Positions 7,695-15,969 are shown, counted from the stretch's first letter. The stretch: DNA of 37,388 nt from DASRDE01 sp035652755 (GCA_035652755.1 DASRDE010000025.1:1-37388), one strand, 5' to 3'. Translations and numbers: made by a program. Notes: generated by a model from the letters alone, not told the origin.

Positions 7695-9551
7695 GTGCTA
7701 AAAGGCGGACTCCGCGATCAGGCCATCCTCGTCGGATTCGTGCCGCTTGCGTTCTTGGTGCTGCTGCTCGGCATAGCGTTCATTCTTCAGCAGTATACGG
7801 AAGAGGCGGCGTGGTGGACGCAGCACTCCGCGCTCGTGTTACGGGCCTCTGACGACGTGCAGCGCGCATTGAACGATGCGAACGACGAAGTCGTGCGCTA
7901 CACTACCGACCGGCGCCCGATCGATCTCGTTCGTTACCGCCAAGAACTGCCGGCGATCGGCGCGCGCGGAGAAGCGCTGGAGCGTCTGGTTCGCGACAAC
8001 CCCGAGCAGGCGCTTCGAGCCCGGATCTACGTTACGTACATGATGCGCGCATCGGGGCTGCTCCAGCGCTACGTCGGCTTTGTGCAGGCCGGCAAGATGG
8101 ATGCCGCGCGTGCACTCGACAGCGCGCCCGGCACGCGGCAAGTTGCCGAACAGATGGTCGCGGCAAAGAACGCTTTCGATACGCACGAGCGCGACTTGGC
8201 TGTCGCGCGTTTGGGGTACCTTCGCAAGCGCGTTGCGCTGTTCGGCGGCGTCGTCATCGCGGTGACGCTGCTCGGCATCATCGCTACGCTGCTGAGCACG
8301 GGCCGCTTCGGCGTCCGGTTGGGCGAACGGCTGCGGCAGCTCGCCGACAACGCGCGCCGCTTGGGAGCGGGTGAAGATCCGCCGCGCATGAGCGGGTCGG
8401 ATGAAATCGCCGATCTCGATCGCGTGTATCAAGACATGGCTCGGACTCTGCGCAGAGAGCGGCGCGTGGCGCGGACGCTGCAGCGCGCGCTGCTGCCGCA
8501 GCGGATGCCCGACATCCCGGGCGTTCGCATCTCCAGCGCTTACTCGCCGGCAACGGGAGGATCCGATATCGGCGGCGACTGGTACGATGCGTTCCCGCTG
8601 ACCAAAAATCTGCTCGCACTGAGCGTCGGCGACGTCGCGGGCAGCGGACTGCTGGCCGCGACGATTATGGGCGGTGCGCGTCAAGCGATCCGCACCGCAG
8701 CGCGTGAAAACCCGGACCCCGCGCACGTCCTGCGCGTGACGAACCGCACGCTGTGCGCGGACGGCTGGCTCGCCAGCGCTTTTTATGCCGTGCTGGATCT
8801 GCGTTCGCACACCATGCGCTTTGCCAACGCGGGCCATCCGCCGCCGTTCGTTTGTTCGGCCGGCGAACCGCAGATGCTCGAATGCGACGGCCTGCTGCTC
8901 GGCGTCGACGAGAACGCAGCGTACAGCGTCTGCGCCGCGCCCATGCCCCCAGACGGACTGCTCGTCCTGTACACCGACGGCTTGATCGAAGGCGAACGCG
9001 ACGTCATCGGCGGTTTGGAGAAGCTTCGCGCCATCGTCTGCGATCCGGGTTTGCTGGAGATCAAGTCGCCCGCGCGCGCCATCCGCGCGCGCGTCTTCGA
9101 GCGGATTCACGCACGCGACGACGCGGCCATCCTAACACTGCAGTATGCCCCCTCGCCGGTTTCCGCAAGCGGAACGGCATCGTGGTCCTTCGATGCGCGC
9201 GACGCACGGGATGCGCGCCGCGTAAAAGCCGAGGTCGTGCGGTTCGTTACCGGCCACGCGCCGGAGAGCGATTTTACCACGGTGGAGCTGATCTTTAGCG
9301 AGCTTGCCGGCAACGTGGCGCGCCATACGTCCGGTCCCGCGCAGCTGCGCCTGGAGCGACGCGATGGTTCGCTGACTATGGAGATGAGCGACACCGGCGA
9401 CCCGTTCTTGTACGATCGTCCCGACTACATCGATCCGTTCTCGGAGAGCGGGCGCGGCCTGTTTCTCGTGCACGCCCTCGCGCGCGACGTGCGCATCGAA
9501 CGAGGAGCGGGCGGCAATACGATTCGCGTCGTTATGTCATCGCAGCAGTAG
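7695..9551 (+). CDS. Membrane sensor with SpoIIE (PP2C) phosphatase and RsbW-like HATPase domains
   Basis: The 618-residue protein starts at GTG. It has two membrane segments (about 13-30 and 180-205) around a CHASE3-like extracellular helical region, then a HAMP-like linker to about residue 255. A PP2C/SpoIIE serine phosphatase domain (about 280-480) has metal ligands in GGDWYDAF, VGDVAGSG, YTDGLIEG and ARDDAAIL. The C-terminal HATPase domain (about 495-615) has the N-box ELAGNVARHT, the G1-like DTGDPF and the G2-like GRGLFLV, as in RsbW/SpoIIAB anti-sigma kinases. In general-stress pathways these activities act on an anti-sigma antagonist and are usually on separate proteins. No STAS antagonist or cognate sigma gene lies next to it. 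Confidence 0.88.
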   Translation: MLKGGLRDQAILVGFVPLAFLVLLLGIAFILQQYTEEAAWWTQHSALVLRASDDVQRALNDANDEVVRYTTDRRPIDLVRYRQELPAIGARGEALERLVRDNPEQALRARIYVTYMMRASGLLQRYVGFVQAGKMDAARALDSAPGTRQVAEQMVAAKNAFDTHERDLAVARLGYLRKRVALFGGVVIAVTLLGIIATLLSTGRFGVRLGERLRQLADNARRLGAGEDPPRMSGSDEIADLDRVYQDMARTLRRERRVARTLQRALLPQRMPDIPGVRISSAYSPATGGSDIGGDWYDAFPLTKNLLALSVGDVAGSGLLAATIMGGARQAIRTAARENPDPAHVLRVTNRTLCADGWLASAFYAVLDLRSHTMRFANAGHPPPFVCSAGEPQMLECDGLLLGVDENAAYSVCAAPMPPDGLLVLYTDGLIEGERDVIGGLEKLRAIVCDPGLLEIKSPARAIRARVFERIHARDDAAILTLQYAPSPVSASGTASWSFDARDARDARRVKAEVVRFVTGHAPESDFTTVELIFSELAGNVARHTSGPAQLRLERRDGSLTMEMSDTGDPFLYDRPDYIDPFSESGRGLFLVHALARDVRIERGAGGNTIRVVMSSQQ

Positions 9552-9553
9552 CG

Positions 9554-10354
9554 TCAGGACCCGGACCAGTTCGCTTTTCGCTTTTGCAAGAAGGCGTCCG
9601 TGCCTTCCTTGAAATCGTTCGTGTTCACGAGAGCACCGAACTCCAGCGCCTCCAGTTCCAATGCGTCGGCCATCGACAGGTGCGCACCGCCGTTGATCGC
9701 GCGTTTGCAGGCCGCGATCGCCAGGGGTGCCTTCTGCGCAATCGTGCTCGCGAGCTTGCGCGCGGCGGGCAGCAACTCATCGGCCGGGACCACGCGCTCG
9801 ACCAATCCGATCTGCAGCGCGAGCTGCGCATCGATGATGTCCCCGCTCAAACACAGAAACATCGCCATGCCCTTGCCGGCCAAACGGGTCGTGCGCTGCG
9901 AACCGCCGTAGCCCGGTATCAAGCCCAAGTTGACCTCGGGCTGACCGAACTTTGCCTGTTCGGAAGCGATGCGCACGTCGCCGGCCATGGCAAGTTCGCA
10001 GCCGCCGCCCAGCGCAAAACCGTTGATTGCCATAATGACTGGCTTTGCCATGCGTTCGATTTGCAGGGTGATTGCCTGACCGGCGCGCGCCTTTGCGGCG
10101 CCCTGCGCCGCATTGGAAAGCGCGTTTAATTCACCGATGTCGGCGCCGGCCGCGAAAGCCTTGCTGCCGCTGCCCGTTACGACGATCGCGCGCACGCCGT
10201 CGTCTGCGTCGAGTTCCCGAAGCGCTGCGGAAAGCTCGTCGAGCAATTCGGCATTGAGCGCGTTGAGCACTTGGGGGCGGTTCAGCGTAATCACGGCCAC
10301 GGGCCCGTCGCGCTCGAGCAGGATGTTTTTGAACGAGCTAACCTGCGTAGTCAT
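9554..10354 (-). CDS. Enoyl-CoA hydratase (crotonase family)
   Basis: The 266-residue protein has the crotonase oxyanion-hole segment AFAAGADIGEL and the second segment FALGGGCELAMAGD. The two catalytic glutamates are E120 in that segment and E140 in FGQPEVNLGLIPGYGG. It reversibly hydrates trans-2-enoyl-CoA, most likely crotonyl-CoA given the neighbours. Its ATG lies inside the end of the dehydrogenase gene (17-base overlap), so the pair forms one operon in the order dehydrogenase then hydratase. It could serve short-chain fatty acid oxidation, or butyryl-CoA or polyhydroxybutyrate metabolism; the sequence does not fix the direction. Confidence 0.94.
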   Translation of the reverse strand: MTTQVSSFKNILLERDGPVAVITLNRPQVLNALNAELLDELSAALRELDADDGVRAIVVTGSGSKAFAAGADIGELNALSNAAQGAAKARAGQAITLQIERMAKPVIMAINGFALGGGCELAMAGDVRIASEQAKFGQPEVNLGLIPGYGGSQRTTRLAGKGMAMFLCLSGDIIDAQLALQIGLVERVVPADELLPAARKLASTIAQKAPLAIAACKRAINGGAHLSMADALELEALEFGALVNTNDFKEGTDAFLQKRKANWSGS

Positions 10355-11195
10355 AGAACCCTTTCCCGCTCTTGCGGCCGAACCGGCCGGCGAGCACCAT
10401 GCGTTTGAGCAGCGGCGGCGGCGCCATCATCGGATCTTTGAATTCGTCGTACATAATCTGCGCGATATAATACGTCGTATCCAAACCGACGAAATCGAGC
10501 AGCTCCAGCGGGCCCATCGGATAGCCGCAACCAAGCTTCATCCCCTTGTCGATGTCCTCTTTGCTCGCCAAGCCTTCCTCGTAAACGCGAATCGCGTACA
10601 ACAGATACGGCACGAGCAGCCGGTTGACGACAAAGCCGGTCGTATCTTTGGCCAGGATCGGCTCCTTTCCCAGCGAGCGCGCGAACGCAAAGAGCGTCTC
10701 GATCGTGTCGTCGGCGGTGGCAATGCTCTTGACGACTTCGACGAGCTTCATCATCGGAACGGGGTTGAAGAAATGCAGCCCGGCGACCCGATTCGGCCGC
10801 TTCGTCTTGGCGGCCAGCTCGATGACGCTTAAGCTCGACGTATTGGTGCACAGGATGGCGTCCGGCGCGAGCATCTCGTCGAGCTGGCGGAAAAGCGCCG
10901 CCTTCGCCTCGACGTTCTCCACAATCGCCTCGATCACGAGGTCGCTGCCGGAAAGGTCGGAGACGTCGGTCGTAGGACGAATTCGGGCAAAGGCGGCCTC
11001 GCGCTCGGCCTGCGAGATCCGCTGTTTTTCGACGAATTTATCCAGCGATTTTGCTATCGCCGACATGCCGCGCTCCAGCGGCGCCTGAGCGACTTCCATA
11101 AGGACGACGCGGTAACCGGCAGCCGCGCACGTCTGCGCGATGCCGTTGCCCATCAAACCGGCGCCGCAGACGCCGACGTTGCCAACCTGATTCAC
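10338..11195 (-). CDS. 3-hydroxybutyryl-CoA dehydrogenase
   Basis: A 285-residue single-function dehydrogenase with GTG start. The NAD-binding loop is GVCGAGLMGNGIAQ (GxGxxG at residues 11-16). The catalytic histidine is H141 in AGLHFFNPVPMMKLVEVV, and the glutamate partner is expected near residue 153. The C-terminal domain has GFVVNRLLVPYLLYAIR. It oxidises 3-hydroxybutyryl-CoA (or reduces acetoacetyl-CoA) in the cytoplasm. It is the first gene of a two-gene operon with the crotonase. The region upstream is shared with the divergent phoU promoter (88-base gap). Confidence 0.95.
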   Translation of the reverse strand: MNQVGNVGVCGAGLMGNGIAQTCAAAGYRVVLMEVAQAPLERGMSAIAKSLDKFVEKQRISQAEREAAFARIRPTTDVSDLSGSDLVIEAIVENVEAKAALFRQLDEMLAPDAILCTNTSSLSVIELAAKTKRPNRVAGLHFFNPVPMMKLVEVVKSIATADDTIETLFAFARSLGKEPILAKDTTGFVVNRLLVPYLLYAIRVYEEGLASKEDIDKGMKLGCGYPMGPLELLDFVGLDTTYYIAQIMYDEFKDPMMAPPPLLKRMVLAGRFGRKSGKGFYDYAG

Positions 11196-11249
11196 GGACG
11201 ATTAGGCTCCTCTCGTAACCCGCGTTAAAGCGGCCTTGATGTTGTCTAA

Positions 11250-11278
11250 TTGCATGAGGGGAACCTTGCGGCTATACT
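11250..11278 (+). promoter_or_regulatory. Sigma-70-like promoter of phoU, predicted leaderless
   Basis: A -35 box TTGCAT (11250-11255) is followed by a 17-base spacer and the -10 box TATACT (11273-11278). Transcription should start about 6-7 bases later, at or next to the GTG start codon at 11285. This predicts an mRNA with no 5' leader and no Shine-Dalgarno. It is the best promoter match I saw in the window. Confidence 0.65.
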
Positions 11279-11284
11279 AAGGCC

Positions 11285-11920
11285 GTGCGCACAGCCTACC
11301 ACGAAGCTCTGGAATCCACGCGCCTGGACGTCGTACGTCTCGGTGCTCTAACCGCCGAGGCGATTCGAATTTCGGTCGAAGCCCTCGAACGGCGCGACTC
11401 GGCGGCAGGAGCTCGCGTCGTCGCGGGCGACGACACCATCGACGACCTGCGCCGCAAGATCGAGGCGGCGTGCATCGAGCTGATTTGGCGCCAGCAGCCG
11501 GTTGCCGGCGAGCTGCGGGAGATCGCCGCCATGCTCGAGATCGCGACCGATTTGGAGCGCGTGGGCGATTATGCCGTCGACATCGCCAAGCATGCAATTA
11601 AATTGGCCGACGTGCCGCTGCGGCCCGCGCGCGTCGAGATCGACCGCATTGCAGGCGTCGCTCACGGAATCTTGGTCGAAGCGATGCGCGCGTACACCGA
11701 ACGCGATTCGAATCTGGCCGAACGCGTCATCGACGAGGATGACGAGGTCGATCGCCTCTACAAGCGCGGTGTGAAGGCGCTCCAGCAGGAGATGCAGTCG
11801 GATCCCGAGATGGTGACGGCCGGAACGCGCATCTTGTTCGTGCTCGCAGCGCTGGAACGCGTGGGCGATCGCGCGAATAACATCGCGTGGCATACGAAGG
11901 AAATGATCGGCACGGCTTGA
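11285..11920 (+). CDS. phoU: Phosphate transport system regulator PhoU
   Basis: The 211-residue all-helical protein has the two PhoU repeats. Each carries the metal-binding signature, seen as EIATDLERVGDYAVDIAKH in the first half and LAALERVGDRANNIAWH in the second. PhoU couples the PstSCAB phosphate transporter to the PhoR sensor kinase and holds the phosphate regulon off when phosphate is plentiful. No pst or phoBR genes are in the window, so this copy is separate from the usual operon. The GTG start sits where the promoter at 11250-11278 would begin transcription. Confidence 0.93.
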   Translation: MRTAYHEALESTRLDVVRLGALTAEAIRISVEALERRDSAAGARVVAGDDTIDDLRRKIEAACIELIWRQQPVAGELREIAAMLEIATDLERVGDYAVDIAKHAIKLADVPLRPARVEIDRIAGVAHGILVEAMRAYTERDSNLAERVIDEDDEVDRLYKRGVKALQQEMQSDPEMVTAGTRILFVLAALERVGDRANNIAWHTKEMIGTA

Positions 11921-13074
11921 CCGCTTCGACACCGCTCGCTCGCAGCGAGTTTGCCGTTACGCAGCGCTGCGCGTATCTCAACCATGCCGCGGCCGGCGTA
12001 CTACCCAAAGCGACGCATCAGGCGCTCCGCGCGTTCGTCGACGATCACGCGGCCGGAGGCATTCTCGGGGTCTGGCCCTACGAGCGCCGCATGGACGAGT
12101 ATCGAAGCGCGCTCGCGCGGTTCATCGGCGCGCACGACGGAACGATCGCGATTCTGCGCAACACCAGCGAGGGCGCCAATGCGCTGCGCGGCGGGCTCGA
12201 ATGGAACGCCGGCGACGAACTGCTGTTGCCCGACAACGAATTTCCCGCGAACGTGCAGCCGTGGCTCCCGATCCGCAAGCACGGCGCGACGGTCCGTTTC
12301 CTATCGATGAAGCCCCAGCGTCTGACGCCCGACGTGCTGCGGCAGGCCATCGGTCCGCGCACCAAGGCCGTCGCCGTTTCATGGGTCTCGTTCGAAGACG
12401 GGTACCGGCACGACCTCGCCGGGCTCGCCGCGGTGGCACATGAAGCGGGCGCCTACTTTTTCGTGGACGCGATCCAAGGTTTGGGTGCATTCCCGCTCGA
12501 CGTTCAGGCGCTCGACATCGACGCTCTCTATTGCGGCGGGGCGAAATGGATGCTCGCATTGCAGGGAGCCGGCTTTTTGTACGTCCGCCCCGAGCTGCTC
12601 GAACGCTTGGGCCTGGGCGATCCCGGCTGGCGATCCGTCGAAAACATGTGGGACTTTCTGAACTACGAACAGCCGCTCGCCGCCGACGCGACGCGATACG
12701 AAGGCGGAACGCCGAATTTTATCGGAGCGCTCTCGCTCGCCGAATCCGTGGGCGTCATGGAGGCGGCGGGAACCGCGCGCATCGCCGCGCACGTTCTGGA
12801 ACTGACGGACCGGCTTGCGGCCGGCCTAGGCGAAGCCGGAGCGGAGTTGCTCTCGCTGCGCGGGGCGCAGTGCTCTTCAGGCATCGTGACGTTCCGGCTG
12901 CCCGGCGTCGACTCGGTCGAGCTCGGACGCCGGCTGCAGCAGGACGGGATCGTAACGACGTACCGCTCCAGCGGCGTGCGCGTCGCGCCTCACGGTTATA
13001 ATCTGCCATCGGAGATCGACGCGCTCGTCGACACGGTCGGCCGCTACAAAAAGGAAATACTATGCTCTCGTTGA
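11917..13074 (+). CDS. Class V aminotransferase (cysteine desulfurase / isopenicillin-N epimerase-like)
   Basis: The protein is PLP-dependent fold type I. Starting from TTG 11917, which overlaps the phoU stop as TTGA, it is 385 residues. An ATG at 11887 inside phoU would add ten residues with no family resemblance. The N-terminal YLNHAAAGVLP is typical of the class V group. D184 in FFVDAIQGLGAFPLD should bind the pyridine nitrogen, and K210 in YCGGAKWMLA should form the Schiff base. A cysteine in the position used by cysteine desulfurases is not evident, so desulfurase activity is uncertain. The substrate is unknown, and the link to phosphate control via phoU is only positional. Confidence 0.85.
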   Translation: MTASTPLARSEFAVTQRCAYLNHAAAGVLPKATHQALRAFVDDHAAGGILGVWPYERRMDEYRSALARFIGAHDGTIAILRNTSEGANALRGGLEWNAGDELLLPDNEFPANVQPWLPIRKHGATVRFLSMKPQRLTPDVLRQAIGPRTKAVAVSWVSFEDGYRHDLAGLAAVAHEAGAYFFVDAIQGLGAFPLDVQALDIDALYCGGAKWMLALQGAGFLYVRPELLERLGLGDPGWRSVENMWDFLNYEQPLAADATRYEGGTPNFIGALSLAESVGVMEAAGTARIAAHVLELTDRLAAGLGEAGAELLSLRGAQCSSGIVTFRLPGVDSVELGRRLQQDGIVTTYRSSGVRVAPHGYNLPSEIDALVDTVGRYKKEILCSR

Positions 13075-13724
13075 TTCTCGCGGCCGCGGCCGCCGCCGCA
13101 CCTGCCGCCCCCGCACTCCCCGCCGACGGATCGTACACGTACGTTTCCTCGATGAACGGTGCCGCGGTCGGCAAGACGGTGGTGACCATAAAGCGGACCG
13201 CGGGCGGCGTCGTCCTGAGCGAACAGGGCGGCGGCACGTATAACGGTCAGCAAGGCACACTCGCCGACACGCTCACGCTCGACCCGTCGATGCTCGCGCC
13301 GACGAACTACTCGCTGCGCGCCGTGGTCGACGGCCGGCCGGTCAACGCAGCGCTTGCCTTTAAAGGCGCAAGCGCCGTGCAAAGCGGTGACATGCTGCAA
13401 AAAACCTACGATTTGACGCCGGGTGCGGCGCATTTCGTCGTGCTCGACGTCGGTCCGTTCAGCGGCTGGTTTGCGCTTCCGGCGCAGCTGCACGCCTGGA
13501 ACGGCGCACCTGCGCTCGCGATCGTGCCGGAATTCGGTTCGGGCGTCCCGATCGCGCCCGATACGTCCTCGAAAGCTGCGCCTCCGGCCGGGGTACCCGC
13601 TGCCGACGCGTCGATCAGCGTGACCACGCCGATGCCGTTCACGCTGTGGTACGATCCCGCCGCGATGCTCGTCGATCGCCTCGATTTTCCCACGCAGGGG
13701 ATAACGATAAATCGCACGCCCTGA
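13062..13724 (+). CDS. Secreted protein of unknown function
   Basis: A 220-residue protein whose ATG lies 13 bases inside the aminotransferase gene, with AGGA about 6 bases upstream, so the two are probably translationally coupled. The N-terminus (MLSLILAAAAAAAPAAPALPADG) is a short Ala-rich signal peptide. The mature part is predicted to be beta-rich, with a Pro/Ala-rich stretch near 175-190 and a C-terminal FTLWYDP segment. The pattern recalls bacterial periplasmic proteins that bind lipids or carry DUF3108-like folds, but I cannot assign a family with confidence. Confidence 0.65.
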   Translation: MLSLILAAAAAAAPAAPALPADGSYTYVSSMNGAAVGKTVVTIKRTAGGVVLSEQGGGTYNGQQGTLADTLTLDPSMLAPTNYSLRAVVDGRPVNAALAFKGASAVQSGDMLQKTYDLTPGAAHFVVLDVGPFSGWFALPAQLHAWNGAPALAIVPEFGSGVPIAPDTSSKAAPPAGVPAADASISVTTPMPFTLWYDPAAMLVDRLDFPTQGITINRTP

Positions 13725-13783
13725 GGGCGCAGGAATTGACCTAAGTTATCGCCAGAGTACCCGTTATCTCATCGTCGAGGAAC

Positions 13784-13789
13784 GGGAGG
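13784..13789 (+). promoter_or_regulatory. Shine-Dalgarno GGGAGG for the DUF1264 gene
   Basis: GGGAGG lies five bases before the ATG at 13795 and supports that start. The 70-base gap upstream holds no convincing -10/-35 pair, although TTGACC occurs at about 13735. Confidence 0.65.
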
Positions 13790-13794
13790 CTTAC

Positions 13795-14295
13795 ATGAAA
13801 CGGCTCCTCTTCGTCCTTTCCCTGGTCTTGGCGTTCGTGCTCGGCATCACGGCGGCACGCTTGGCTCCGGCGCCGGCGGGCGCGGCGAGCATCCAGCCCT
13901 CAGCGGGTTGGACCATCCACATCGACGCGCAAAAGCATTTCGGCGACGCGCACCCCACCGAGATCGCGCACCACTGGTGCAAGCCCGTCTCGGGCGGCAT
14001 GATCGAATGTCAAATCTACGACGCCGATACGGCCGACGCGCATTTGGTCGGCGTCGAAACGATCGTCTCGCCGAGCGTCTACCAGTCGTTCAATCCCCAG
14101 GAACAAGCGTACTGGCATTACCACAAGACCGAGATCCCGAAAGTGAATGCGACCATGCCTGACGTCTCGCCGCAAGAAGCGGCCGCGATGGTCGCCAAAA
14201 TCAGCGACACGTACGGAAAGATTTGGCTGCTCTACGATCCGATGTCGACGAACAACTTGCCGACCGGCTCGCCGACGGTCACCGTTTTAAAATAA
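13795..14295 (+). CDS. Secreted DUF1264 (oil-body-associated-protein-like) protein
   Basis: The 166-residue protein has a signal peptide (residues 1-30, ending APAGAA). The rest matches the DUF1264 pattern: an IHIDAQKHFGDAHPTEIAHHWCKPV block with the HHxCK core at 59-63, then GGMIECQIYD, LVGVETIVS, QAYWHYHK and YGKIWLLYDP. In plants the family (OBAP) is associated with seed oil bodies. Bacterial members are common and of unknown function. Conserved His and Cys residues could bind a metal; that is inference. The 158-bp palindromic element begins nine bases after the stop. Confidence 0.82.
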   Translation: MKRLLFVLSLVLAFVLGITAARLAPAPAGAASIQPSAGWTIHIDAQKHFGDAHPTEIAHHWCKPVSGGMIECQIYDADTADAHLVGVETIVSPSVYQSFNPQEQAYWHYHKTEIPKVNATMPDVSPQEAAAMVAKISDTYGKIWLLYDPMSTNNLPTGSPTVTVLK

Positions 14296-14303
14296 GACTC
14301 GCT

Positions 14304-14461
14304 GCAAGCCGGAGAGGGCCCTCGTCCGGAAGACGCTGGAAAATCGACATCGTGTCGATTTTCCGCTGCGTGAATTTTTGCGAGGGCAAGCCCTGAAGAA
14401 ACCCTCCATGGTTTGCGCAAAAATATCACAGCCTTCCGGACGAGGGCCCTCTCCGGCTTGC
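14304..14461. repeat. 158-bp palindromic element with 29-bp perfect terminal inverted repeats (MITE-like)
   Basis: The ends 14304-14332 and 14433-14461 are exact inverted copies of 29 bases. Inside are nested hairpins. An 11-bp perfect stem (14338-14348 with 14354-14364, loop ATCGT) is flanked by ACGC/GCGT. An imperfect stem pairs GTGAATTTTTGCG (from 14370) with CGCAAAAATATCAC (to 14429), and itself encloses two short hairpins. The whole could fold as a long stem ending in a multi-branched head. It contains no coding frame. It lies between convergent genes and could also stop transcription from both sides. No clear target-site duplication was seen, and no integron attC core motif. Confidence 0.82.
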
Positions 14462-14489
14462 GGATGCATCCGTTTGGCCGAAACGGCGG

Positions 14490-15926
14490 CTAGTTGCCGT
14501 CGGGCTGCACGATGCACGGCGCCATGACGGCGTCCGTCATGCCGTGGATCAGCCGCTTGTCGGCGGGCGCGACGGTTGCCAGGATGCCGCCGAGCTGAAC
14601 CGTTTCGGCGCCGGTGACGAAAAAGTACGGGCACAGGCGAACGCGTCCGTCGAAGCTGCGCACGTCGTCGGCGGTGCGATCGAAGTAGCGCTGGCGGATG
14701 CGTTTGCCCTTGTGGAAGACCTGGAGGATGCGCGGCGTCTTTTCGAACTCCGTCAGCGCCTCAGTGAGGGTTGCGACCCATTCGTCCTTGGTGAGATCGT
14801 TTGCGACGCGGACGCCGCGCGAGCCCCATGCCAGCGACGAGAATCCCGAGGGTTTGACGACGTAGTCGCGTTCGCTCTTTCCCAGCTCGGCGAGCTGCAT
14901 CCAATCGCTGACGGGTACTCCGCCCGCGTAGAGATCGGCGATGACCGCTTGCGGCGGCATCGGACGCGGATCGATCACCCACGTCCGCGGAAACAGATGC
15001 TGCAGACGTACGAACGTCTCTTTGCCCAGCTCCGCTTGCCATAATTTGGCGATCTGCGGATGGTGCAGCAGCGCGAACGCTAACTTCTCTTCCAGTTGCG
15101 CTTTGGGCGGCGGCGTCATCTTGACGCGGTTGTGGCGCGCCGCGTAGAGCATGAGCTCCTGCTTGGGCACGTTCAGCAGATCGAACAGCTCGAAGTTGCG
15201 GTAGATGGCGTCGATCTTCTCTTCGCGCCCGTCCTCCAAGCGCACGAAGAGCGCCTCTTCGGTGAAGACGATGTCCTGCGGCTTGGCCAAGTACGCGGTG
15301 AGCAGCCGTTCTTGCTGCATCGTTTGCGCGAGCCAGCTCATCTCGGGTCGGTAGTCGCCCGATTCGTCGGAGACGACGATCGCAACCGCCGGTTGTTCCT
15401 TGCCGGTCGCTGCGCGGAACATCGCGGCGAAGGCTTGCGGAATGCCGAGCGCTCCGCCGACGCACTCCATGCCCAGCTTGCAGTACGCCTGCGCCATCGC
15501 TCCAACGAAGCCCATGCCGCCCGGAACGCTGTCCAATTCGCTTGCCGAGAAGCCGTCGTCCGTCAGGATCAGGTCGGGGCGCAAAACGCCGGGGAGTTCC
15601 TGTTTGAACCGGTTCTGGCGTGACGCGCGCACGATGTGCTCGGGTTTGCCCAGGTCCAAGTACTCGGCGATGAACGCCGGAGCCGTGCCGCGCGCGCTGC
15701 GGTTGTAGAGCGCGTTGAGCGCTTTATAAAAGTGAAGAAGATCCTGCCCGATCGCGTTGATTCGTTCCAGCGTTGAGGGCGCCAATGCAAACGGCTCGGG
15801 GCTGACGCGCCAGGCGATTCTGTCGTCTTCGTTCTCGACCTTGAACAGGCCGGACGGAATCGTCTCATATAGAAAGCGCGCTTGCTCTCGAGCCGTGAGA
15901 TTTGGTGCATAAGCCTGACAGGCCAT
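14490..15926 (-). CDS. Probable circularly permuted ATP-grasp-type ligase
   Basis: The 478-residue protein is read from ATG 15926. An AGGGAG at 15939-15944 sits only 6 bases from a TTG at 15932, so the true start may be two codons earlier. It has no signal peptide. The segment TDDGFSASELDSVPGGMGF resembles the DN(x)RxPSG region of permuted ATP-grasp proteins. KIDAIYRNFELFDLL parallels their VdviyRR motif. DYVVKPSGFSSLAWGSRGV looks like the ATP-binding lysine strand and loop, followed by ILQVFHKGKR and LGGILATVAPADK. Related enzymes form amide bonds between carboxylates and amines. The substrate is unknown. A small uncharacterised gene lies upstream on the same strand. Confidence 0.6.
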   Translation of the reverse strand: MACQAYAPNLTAREQARFLYETIPSGLFKVENEDDRIAWRVSPEPFALAPSTLERINAIGQDLLHFYKALNALYNRSARGTAPAFIAEYLDLGKPEHIVRASRQNRFKQELPGVLRPDLILTDDGFSASELDSVPGGMGFVGAMAQAYCKLGMECVGGALGIPQAFAAMFRAATGKEQPAVAIVVSDESGDYRPEMSWLAQTMQQERLLTAYLAKPQDIVFTEEALFVRLEDGREEKIDAIYRNFELFDLLNVPKQELMLYAARHNRVKMTPPPKAQLEEKLAFALLHHPQIAKLWQAELGKETFVRLQHLFPRTWVIDPRPMPPQAVIADLYAGGVPVSDWMQLAELGKSERDYVVKPSGFSSLAWGSRGVRVANDLTKDEWVATLTEALTEFEKTPRILQVFHKGKRIRQRYFDRTADDVRSFDGRVRLCPYFFVTGAETVQLGGILATVAPADKRLIHGMTDAVMAPCIVQPDGN

Positions 15927-15938
15927 CAACAAATACCG

Positions 15939-15969
15939 CTCCCTTACCGACAGCCGGGACAGCCGTCGG
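15939..15969 (-). promoter_or_regulatory. Leader hairpin next to the ribosome-binding site of the ATP-grasp-like gene
   Basis: In the minus-strand transcript, an 8-bp stem with one G-U pair (15947-15954 with 15962-15969, loop of 7) ends two bases before the AGGGAG site at 15939-15944. A hairpin so close to the Shine-Dalgarno could modulate translation. The 127-base gap to the upstream gene holds nothing else I can name. Confidence 0.35.

Noticed and set aside
14304..14461. Integron attC site as an explanation for the palindromic element.
   Set aside because: The terminal GTTRRRY/RYYYAAC core sites are absent and the inverted repeat is perfect, unlike attC sites.
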